From Chara braunii (Eukaryota > Streptophyta > Charophyceae > Charales > Characeae), in NCBI GenBank assembly GCA_003427395.1, contig BFEA01000028.1:4847639-4896297 (forward strand): a stretch of 48,659 nt of DNA, written 5' to 3'. The notes under the pieces were generated by a model that worked only from the letters and a program-made list of their open reading frames with translations, had not been told where the DNA came from and made no database searches. The number at the start of each line of letters is the position of its first letter. The first letter of the stretch is position 1. The translations under genes were made by a program, and so were the position numbers. This document shows, in pieces, positions 41,465 to 48,659 of this stretch.

Positions 41465-41886
41465 GTAAGTTGCCAAGGTGAAGTGGCACAACTACATGAA
41501 AGAGGACTGAAATGGACATGGTGGACATTGGGAGAAGACTCGATCAACCAAACATAGGGAGCCAAGTAGACCTGGGATGGGGATGAGCAGAGCAGGTCGA
41601 AAGCAAAATACGCTTAGGCAATGCCATGGATGCGGAGATCAATTCGGAAACAAAAGGCGAGGGTCTAGGGTTCAAGGGGTAACGACGTCAGAGGATCACC
41701 ACACGAGGGAATAGGGGGGGTGTGATAGGGAATCAGACAGTGGTTGGGGGGATTCTCCAGGGGAACTGATATGGTAGTATTGCAGGGGGAGTACAAAGTA
41801 TAAAAAAGTTGAGAGGACGGAAACAGGGTACAAAGTAATAAAAAGTTACAGAGTCTATACAGACAAGATAAAAAAAAAAAAAAAAA
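41465..41886 (+). pseudogene. LINE (L) piece 3: C-terminus, 3' UTR and poly(A) tail
   Basis: The frame continues from 32871 with VSCQGEVAQLHERGLKWTWW and ends at TAG 41555-41557. The 3' UTR is G-rich. AATAAA at 41837-41842 is followed 27 bases later by A17 (41870-41886), consistent with a LINE 3' end. A matching target duplication at the 5' end was not found because the 5' end is lost. Confidence 0.75.
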
Positions 41887-42013
41887 GCCTCAAGGGATCA
41901 AGGTGGAGACAGCAATAGTCGGGGGGAACAACCAGAGGCGAGGAAGTGAGCAAGAGAACACTAGGGGGAGACATTGAGCCGAAACACAAGTCAGGGAATA
42001 GATGAGGTGTAAA

Positions 42014-42048
42014 CTAGGGTTTAGGGTCAAGGGTTTAGGGCTTAGGGG
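42014..42048 (+). repeat. Degenerate telomere-like run
   Basis: CTAGGGTTTAGGG then AAGGGTTTAGGGCTTAGGG: three to four imperfect TTTAGGG units. Interstitial, not an end. Confidence 0.6.
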
Positions 42049-43490
42049 TTCTAACCCAGACTTTAAGCTTCACGGGTTTTCTCAGTGGTTTAGTTGTTCC
42101 TTTACGCCAGCCAGCCATCTTTATTCCAGTTCTGACTTTTGTTGAAATTGTAGTTAAAGGGATACTGTATCCAGTTTCAAGTTTAGCTTAATTAAGGCAT
42201 AGTTGGAACGATAGGGGTACAGTAGGTTTCAGGGTTTAAGAATTTTGAAGAAACAAGTGGACCCGCCACAACAAAGCTGCGCCACAGAAGAGGGGTGTGT
42301 GGACAGGCAGGCAGGGAGGGCAGCAAGTAAATATGCAGACAAAGGCCGGCCCCCCGCAAAAAAAAAACGATAGCGAGGCTTTTGGAAGGGAACTTCTAAA
42401 ATCATAATTGGAGGTAAGCAAAAGAGAGGACCAGCTGATTCGGGAAAAACAAAAACGGTTTCACGTGCAGGGGAAAAACAAAACAAAAAGGCCAGACTGA
42501 GTTGTACACCTATCAATTGTTGAAATAAAGATAGGAGTTCGAGTTCCAATGGAATCAGATGACACAAAATAACTCTGAATTAACTTGTTGTCGGTCGGCT
42601 CAAAGGTGATATATGAAGGCCTTCGCCTTTTTATAAAACAAGTGGACCCGCCGCAGCGAAGGACGATGACAAAAACACAGTAGCCATCAGTTGGATACCA
42701 TCTTTGCAATGTACCCCTACCGAAAGCTGCCAAACTTTGCAAAATGGCCCGACAGTTGCCAACTTGTTGTAGGTGCAATTGGATTGACCTTAATAGGAAA
42801 GCGGAATAGAAAGCAAAAAAAAAAAGACACAAAGAAAAAGAAAAGTCGTTCCTCTTCCTCCAACGATCTTCTCCCTGTCCCCTCATCCCCCCCTCCGACT
42901 CCTCCCTCCTCCCTCCTCCCTCCTCCCTCCTCCCTCCTGCCTCTTGCGTCCCTCCCTCCTTCCTCCTCCCACCTCCTCCATCCGCTCCCCTCCCTCCGCC
43001 ATCAAGATCAAGATCTCGAAGGTGAAAAATATTAGCCACTGTGAGTGCAAAACTGAATAAGCCTAGGGAGAGGGTGCTAGGAGGCAAAAAAGGAGAGAAA
43101 AAGGATGAAGGAGGGACTGCCCAGCAGTCCGAGATATCTCGGACTAGCAAGGCACAAGAAAATAGAGCCCCAATGGACTCTATGCAGAAAATAAGCTGCC
43201 AAGGAAAAATCAGAGCAAAGGGGGGCCAAAATTTGAGAAAATGGAGGCAAACGGGAGCCCCCATGAGCATGGGGGCTTCATTATTGCAATCCGAGATGCA
43301 ACGGCCAACTGCTGGGCATTAATATGGCCATGAATGAGGATCAAAGGCCTAGAAAGAGGGTGCACAGCTGCTTGACACTTATCACAGCAGAAATAAAAGA
43401 AAAAGAGAGAAAAATGAGAGAAAAAAGAGGGAGAATGAGACAAAAGGGGAAAAAAGAATGGAGGAGAATGTGCCGGTCAGTTGGGACTGC

Positions 43491-43549
43491 CACAATAGGG
43501 ACTGGCAGGTCCCTACTGTGACCTCATCCCTCCACATTTGGTGGAGGGA
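43491..43549. other. Two adjacent hairpins
   Basis: CACAATAGGGAC (43491-43502) pairs with GTCCCTACTGTG (43509-43520) with one A-C mismatch and a 6-nt loop. TCCCTCCAC (43527-43535) pairs perfectly with GTGGAGGGA (43541-43549) over a 5-nt loop. No other context explains them. Confidence 0.65.
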
Positions 43550-44191
43550 AATCCGGATTGCACAGATAATGCCCTTGGGACATTATCTCAGCAATATCTG
43601 AATTAAAAAGGGCAAAAACAAGAGAGAATGCAAAAAGGAGTTGGCCATTTTTTTTTGTGGGCCATGGATCTGAGAGCATATGGCCATTTTTTGTGGGCCC
43701 AGCTGCCACTCCGTCTGTGTATGGTCTGGACCTGGCGCATTCTTCCTGTGTGTAACGCTAGACCCTTCACACCTTGCGATGATGATAATGTATGTTGGGT
43801 TTGCATTGCAAGATTGATTGGGCTGATCATTGGTATTTTAGCCTTCCGCTGCGCTATCCTGTACTATGTGAGAGAGGTCGGTTCTTGTTCTGGTCTGTAC
43901 CATTACGGTATGTGACAGTGGCGCTACAGCCATAGTTGCAGCTTCCTTCCTCAGAGAGCATCTTTGTCAGGAGAGGTGGCGCTGCTACAGATTTCCATCT
44001 GGGAAGTCCATTGGCACGTCATCTTCATCAGACACTGTGGCGTTGGTCTTCTTCTCCATCCTCTGAAAAGCACTTGGCCTCAGAGGCCTGTTTCAGGGTG
44101 GCGCTTCCCTCTGGAGGAAGTATATGGGTGGCACTTGATGTTTCAGGGGCTCAGGGGTACTTCTAGTTGTTTCTCAGGGTTGGGGAGTGAA

Positions 44192-44215
44192 GCGCTGCTC
44201 ATTCCTGAGCAGCGC
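44192..44215. other. Perfect 10-bp GC-rich hairpin
   Basis: GCGCTGCTCA, loop TTCC, TGAGCAGCGC. Function unknown. Confidence 0.7.
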
Positions 44216-45284
44216 ACCATAGTTCTGGGGTTATTCTGACAGTTCGAGACTCCGAGTTTAATAAACAGTGTTTATATTGTGTGTGGACCATCTTTGTTTC
44301 ATTGTTTCGTGGATGTGATCTACTCGGCTTTCCTTTGTGACTAGTTGTGAGGATTCTGTGGAGCGAATTACACTTCCAGTGTTTTCTGTCATATCGCATG
44401 GTCAAATCCTCCGCTGTGTTTATCTCTCCCTGTGCGGTGTGATACTCCCATCCTCTCCTGTTCCTTCTGTGTATGTATGGGCATACTTGGAAGTCTATGT
44501 GAGCGAGTGTTGGTCTTCTGACAACACACAACCAGGATCATAACATTCCTATATCGTACTCTTCCTGCTGTGATCCCAAACACACACGGCCACAGGCCAG
44601 TACCAGGCCCGCGGGCCATTTCAGCACACAGACCATCATCAGCGGGTCACACACACACACACAGGTTCTCAAGTAAGCGGGTAAGCGCACGGGACACAGG
44701 TATCAGCAGGCACTCAGCAAACACAGCAGAATGCGAAAATCTCAGAGAATCAGTCCAGTGAGCAGCAAAACTCAGAAGACAGCAAATTTTTCAGTTCGTA
44801 ATTTTGCAGGTCATTACATCTACATAAAAGGGAGAAGTAGCTTTACTACTTTAGAGGAGTAGAAGGTGATGAGAAGAGGAGTTGTGCATGCGATCTCCTC
44901 GGGACTCTGGGGTTATGAGTCTAATATTTCTCTCCACTTCCTTTCTTGAATCTTGCACCATTGTGTATGTACCAAATATCACTTGGATTGCCCTTCCATT
45001 GATGGTTGTTGGACTTTCATAGCCTGTTTCCTAAACGAACTTTTCTTCGTTTCTACAGAAAAGTAATTCTCCCCTTCCTTTTGACCATTGGGGTACGTAT
45101 GCTGTTGCAACACTCACCTTCCATTATTTTTCTAAATTTCGTATTTGAGGCAGGTGATCCATGGAGACGAGTTCTAAATGTTACGTCAGAGCTGGACTCA
45201 AGTACTGAATCAAATACCAACTTAACATCATGCAAAATCCAGATTCTCATAAAGCGGACATTCAATTTTAACTTTTACACTGTA

Positions 45285-45345
45285 AGTCTCTCTCTATCTC
45301 TCTCTCACACACACACATACACAGACACATACAGACACACAATCG
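45285..45345. repeat. (CT)n/(CA)n microsatellite
   Basis: Short CT run followed by imperfect CACACATACAGACACA repeats. Confidence 0.85.
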
Positions 45346-46181
45346 CATGTCTGTGGGTGGCCACAAGTTTTTGGGATGGGAATGTATGCTAGGAGTTTTG
45401 GCCATGGTATCTTTGCGAGGAGTCTCAGAGGGTGTTTGTTGTGGGTGCCATTCCCGCACGCTGCTCTTTTGGAGCATATGGAAGAAATGCGGGCTTCTAG
45501 GGTGTTTTAAGCAATAGCGCTCTGGTGTCGTGTGGAGATCTCATGGAGTTTTGGATTATGGCACTCTATACAATCCAGGGGTTACACAACGAAGTTAATA
45601 GCGGGGTTGTCTGGCTATAGAGTGATAGAGAGATGGTGATGTGAGCAGGTCGTTCAAGATAAATAGCAGTCTTAGTGCTATTGTACTTCTGCAATTAATC
45701 TTGTGGCTTTGTGGACTGACTTAAGAGAGCTCCTCAAGTTTTTTCAGACCATTGGCGGATGTGGTCAGTGCTTTCTTGTGGGTGGAGCCTTCTGTGTTGA
45801 GTATGTTGCCTTTTGCCCTCCATCTTTTCATGGACTACAATATGTATATGTATACATGCCACAGCCCCTAGTTTGTTGCCTTTTGCCCTCCCTCTCTGCC
45901 GACGGTGTACCGGGCAGTTCTGTTTGACAATATATGCGTGGATTTGTGTCTTTGGCATGCCCGTAAGGGTCTCAATGAGGCCTGAACTCGTCAAGTTTGC
46001 AAGTCTTGGTGGGCGCCAGACAGTTACCACGCACCAGTACATCCTCCCTGTTCGTGAGAATCAGAAATATGTGTTAGCCTTCTAGGCTCTTCTGGCCGTG
46101 TCATGCAAGCAAAGGCTCACTTCACGTTTATGCACAGGTGGTTGGGCACACTCAACGAATTCGGTCCCAGGCCGATGTCTG

Positions 46182-47329
46182 TGAAAGGCCTTCCACGATT
46201 CAGACCCCAAATTCGGATCTCAGGGTCAGATGCCCTGGTCAAGAAAAGGCCGAGTTCGTCAAACTCAGAAAAGTCACAGTCGGGTACCTCAGCAGTCTGG
46301 TCCAACAGGCACCCAGCAAACAGTCACATCTCAGGGACAAGAGTCACGTCTCATAATAAAAAGCCATTTTGAGGAGTCACATCCCACGAGAGAAAAGGCA
46401 GATTCACAAGCAAGAGTCATGTCTGAAAGGCAGGGGTCACGTCTCATAATGAAAAGTCTTACTGAAGCATCACATCCCATGAGTAAAAGGGCAGTTCCAC
46501 AGGCAAAAGTCGTGTTCCAGAGGCAGGAGTCACAGTCCACAGTCAAAAGTCGTGTTCACAAATGAAAAGTCACGACTCAAAGGCCCAAGCAGCAGCAGAC
46601 CAAAGGAAATCCGGGAAGGTTCTAGGCCTTGACATTCAGAAGCAGACAGGCCGTGGGGATGTGGTACCAGAACCAGCCAGGTCCCAGAAAGCAGAGGCTG
46701 GCACGAGTTGAAGAGCATTCCAAGACTACAAAAGGACTGGCCAGCCTACCATTCGGGCAGATTGGCTCATTCGCAAGAAGTGTGGAAGTGCTAGTGCACT
46801 TGTGCGCTGATGTGAGGGGCAGAGCGCTGTAGCCAGAGTGCTGCGCTAAGAGAGAGAGAGAGAGGAAGACAGCACTGGCAGGGAGAAGGCAGCCATAGCT
46901 GCGCAAGTGCAGGGTGTTAATGGTAGCAGATAGTAGTAGACTACAGAGGGGTTAGTAGAGTTGACAGTGGGTGTATCAGAGTAGATCCTTGAGTAGAAGT
47001 TAGTGAGTGTGCATGCATGTAGGGAGAGAAGATACAGCGAGGACATAGCTAGGGAGAAGACCAGTGAAGAGAAGAGATTCAAAAGAGGGAAGAGCACTGA
47101 GGAAGAGATACTTACCTGAGAGCTTATGCTGGTTAATGGTTACCTTTGTATGTGCTGATGGGCGCTGGTGACTTGAACTCTTATTGCTCTTGTAATACTT
47201 TCTGGAAATGATAAGGTGCGTTACCTGGTCTTCATCTCTCTGGGCTACAGTGTGAAATTCGTGTGAACTCATACTTGCATGTGGTGTGAATATGTGCGCT
47301 CACTGGTGTTGAACTCGGAGGTTCATTGC
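46182..47329 (+). mobile_element. B2: solo LTR of the B family
   Basis: TGAAAGGCCTTCCACGATTC ... GGTTCATTGCA, 1148 bp, flanked by TCTG (46178-46181 and 47330-47333). It aligns with the B1 LTR at its start (AAAGGGCCTTTACCCGATTC), in the middle (GTGGAAGTGCT, CACTTGTGCGCT, GCCATAGCTGCGC) and at its end. There is no internal region, so it is a solo LTR left by recombination between two LTRs. CTTACCTG is at 47111-47118 and a short (AG) run at 46850-46863. Confidence 0.85.
46343..46590. repeat. 93-bp tandem repeat in B2
   Basis: GTCAC-led units start at 46343, 46436 and 46529, about 2.7 copies, built on GTCTCATAATRAAAAG and CACATCCCAYGAG. It occupies the position where B1 has its 21-bp repeats. 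Confidence 0.85.
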
Positions 47330-48018
47330 ATCTGAACGTGCCTGGGTACAGACACTTTGGCCCAACTTGAAGCTACTGGGCGCACGGTCACCAGGGCCAG
47401 GCAGCGAGTGTTGGCAAGCACTTTTCCATATAGGGAAGTGCCTGCCTGCCAGTGGGGCATTCGGGCACTTGGTAGTCCAAGCGGCAGCACTGCTGGAGTG
47501 TACACTCGCGCCTGCCGGCTAGCGCTGGACATGCAAGAGCGCAAGCGTGGGTGCAAGAGGAAGCGGGCGCTGCTCGAAGGTAGCGCCATAGCTTGGCCCC
47601 CATAGCCGGGCAAGCTTGGACTAATGTCAGCGGGTATGGTGGAGGTCTTCGGGTGAAGGGGAGACGTGGGTGATTAAGTCGAGGGTCAGGGGCGAATGAG
47701 GAAGTGATGTGAGGGCAGGTACCTGGTCTTGGCGAGGGTCTACATGGTCGACATCTGCAGGTACTTCGGTTGCTGTTGCTGGCGTCAACTGGTTGCTTCA
47801 TCATTTCGTAGGCTGGCAGGATACTGTAGGATAGTAGTCTGGGTGCTGAGCACCATTAGGAGGAAGAGCTTCAATTGCATTGTTGGTGGTGGCGAGATTA
47901 TGCTTTCATTGACAATGGAGTTCGCTGCTTTGGTTCTCCTTCAGTGTTACATCAGTGCATTTCTGCTTTCTGAACGGCTTTCGACTAGATGGCTTTCATT
48001 GTGATTTTGCAATCTGGA

Positions 48019-48386
48019 TTTTTCTTTTTTCATTTTTTTATGACTAAGCTCTATTCTTCACTCACAAACCTCACTCTACCTAACTACCTGCATATATCAG
48101 TTTCTCAGCAAGGGACAGTAAGGAGTATGGGTTAGATTTTTCCGGTCTTCCTACTCTGCTCTATGCGGGGAGAAATACCCCAGCTCCTAACACCTGGGTT
48201 GAGATGGAAAGCGCCAAGCCTTCTTCCGCAACCAGCCAGGAGGCCCAGGCCAGTTATCTCTGCTGGTGAACCCGAAGCGTATCACAGGGGGGCCATGGGG
48301 GATCGAATGGACAACGTGGGGAATCGAACCCACGACCTCCTGAATACCACTTGTGTGCTCAACCAACTGAGCCAGCCCACTTGGGC
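48019..48386 (-). mobile_element. tRNA-derived SINE with target duplication
   Basis: On the minus strand it begins near GCCCAAGTGGGC, with an RNA polymerase III A box TGGCTCAGTTGG (48374-48363) and B box GGTTCGATTCC (48330-48320). The D-arm GCTC...GAGC pairs perfectly and a T-arm-like GTGGG/CCCAC is present. The anticodon and acceptor arms do not fold, so it is tRNA-derived rather than a tRNA gene. An unrelated body of about 280 bp follows and ends in an A-rich tail (T-rich 48019-48039 on the plus strand). TTGCAATCTGGA flanks it at 48007-48018 and 48387-48398. It would depend on a LINE for movement. Confidence 0.85.
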
Positions 48387-48435
48387 TTGCAATCTGGAAT
48401 TCTGTATTTCGCTATTGCTCATTTTCCGTGCAATT

Positions 48436-48447
48436 TGGTATCGGAGC
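48436..48447 (+). other. A3 primer-binding site (initiator Met tRNA)
   Basis: TGGTATCGGAGC, as in B1 and close to A1/A2, four bases after the LTR end. Confidence 0.85.
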
Positions 48448-48659
48448 TGGTTCGAGCGGCTCTGCTGGCTCCTTAGCAATAGCTGTTTGGTGCTTTGTCG
48501 TGGAATGGTGAGGCAGTGATAAGGCTTGTGCGTTGGGAACATTGGCGGCCCTGCGTAGAGAGGCCGCGCCAGGAAGGCTATGTGGTGACTTAGGGATGCA
48601 CGCTGGATGATGAGAGCTTGCTGGCATTTAAGCCGAGGTGGAACAGCATTATATTGTGG
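48448..48659 (+). other. Start of A3 leader
   Basis: Contains the third copy of the 27-nt leader hairpin (48544-48570; GGCGGCC pairing with GGCCG...CC around a 2-nt bulge), followed by GGAAGGCTA and CGAGGTGGAACAGC, which match A1 and A2 (TGAGGTGGAACGGC). It runs to the window edge; gag is not reached. Confidence 0.65.

Larger units (their letters stand above)
41887..46103. other. Unassigned sequence with scattered simple repeats
   Basis: I see no conserved protein, RNA gene or element ends. Contents: telomere-like run (42014-42048), the 17-bp repeat AAACAAGTGGACCCGCC at 42251 and 42636, a TCC-rich tract (about 42890-42945), three hairpins (43491-43520, 43527-43549, 44192-44215), and CA/CT microsatellites (about 44648-44662 and 45285-45345). 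The 269-codon minus-strand frame at 42461-43270 is produced by the TCC tract. The region may be decayed transposon DNA or intergenic host DNA. Confidence 0.5.
46104..48432 (+). repeat. A3 5' LTR, composite (contains B2 and the SINE)
   Basis: The right end CGTGCA at 48427-48432 is followed by the primer site, and the last part (GTATTTCGCTATTGCTCAT) and the stretch near 47432-47470 (GGGCATTCGGGCACT) resemble A1/A2 LTRs. Removing B2 (1148 bp plus 4) and the SINE (368 bp plus 12) leaves about 800 bp, close to the 906 bp of A1. The left end, TGCAAGCAAAGGC at 46104, is my best match to the A-family start TGCGAGGC and is uncertain. The internal region continues past the window. Confidence 0.6.

Noticed and set aside
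42500-42580. SINE or tRNA B box (AGTTCGAGTTCC)
   Set aside because: No A box at the right distance and no flanking duplication.
42461-43270. 269-codon minus-strand open frame
   Set aside because: Gly/Glu/Arg repeats come from a TCC-rich tract; no domain and no conserved flanks.
44192-44228. Helitron 3' end (hairpin followed by CTGG)
   Set aside because: The next base is G, not the T expected at a Helitron insertion site, and no matching 5' TC end or Rep/helicase sequence is seen.
48300-48386. Functional tRNA gene on the minus strand
   Set aside because: A and B boxes and D-arm are good, but anticodon and acceptor stems do not pair and the T-arm has an extra base; target duplication and A-rich tail fit a SINE.
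1-48659. CRISPR array, bacterial operon, rRNA or prophage content
   Set aside because: No spaced identical repeats of that form, no bacterial gene organisation and no rRNA-like sequence seen.

Overview
This window is eukaryotic, repeat-dominated DNA with no intact host gene that I can support. It is a graveyard of nested retrotransposons from a plant-like (streptophyte) genome. The basis is Ty3/gypsy elements with initiator-Met tRNA primer sites and C-terminal chromodomain-like regions, an L1-like LINE with a zf-RVT tail, a tRNA-headed SINE, very long (AG/CT)n tracts and short TTTAGGG telomere-like runs. A charophyte alga such as Chara is my best guess (inference only; no species marker is visible).

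Elements, with names used throughout. A1 (810-9249, +) and A2 (21334-30234, +) are copies of one Ty3/gypsy family; A3 (about 46104 to beyond the right edge, +) is a diverged relative. B1 (32872-41460, +) is a second gypsy family and B2 (46182-47329, +) is a solo LTR of that family. C1 (10661-30811, - strand) is a third gypsy family. N1 (11369-15949) is a 4.6-kb insertion without recognisable coding capacity. L is a LINE in three pieces (10303-10660, 30816-32871, 41465-41886). S is a SINE (48019-48386, -).

Layout from left to right: (AG)n, a 53-bp minisatellite, A1 (3' LTR broken near a (CT)n tract), unassigned DNA, LINE piece 1, then C1. C1 carries N1 inside its left LTR and all of A2 inside its right LTR. 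LINE piece 2 follows, then B1, LINE piece 3 ending in AATAAA plus an A17 tail, about 4.2 kb of unassigned DNA, and the composite A3 LTR, which contains B2 and the SINE. The LINE reading frame rejoins exactly across both C1 and B1 when one copy of each target duplication is removed, so the order of events can be read: LINE first, then C1 and B1, then N1 and A2 inside C1. In A3, B2 and the SINE are later arrivals.

All polyproteins carry stops, frameshifts or deletions and are annotated as pseudogenes. The order is gag, aspartic protease, reverse transcriptase/RNase H, integrase, chromodomain-like tail. The most interesting signal is at the gag/pol junction. In A1, A2 and B1, pol lies in the -1 frame and a hairpin encloses the gag stop codon at the same register in all three. 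A2 has an in-phase GGGAAAC heptamer just upstream, and the hairpin stem differs by compensating changes between families A and B. This looks like a conserved -1 ribosomal frameshift signal. Other leads are a 27-nt leader hairpin shared by A1, A2 and A3, arrays of TGACGTGG-type boxes in C1, a consistent 4-bp target duplication, a shared Cys-for-Gly change at the family A protease active site, and paired single-N duplications in both A2 LTRs that may be an assembly artefact.
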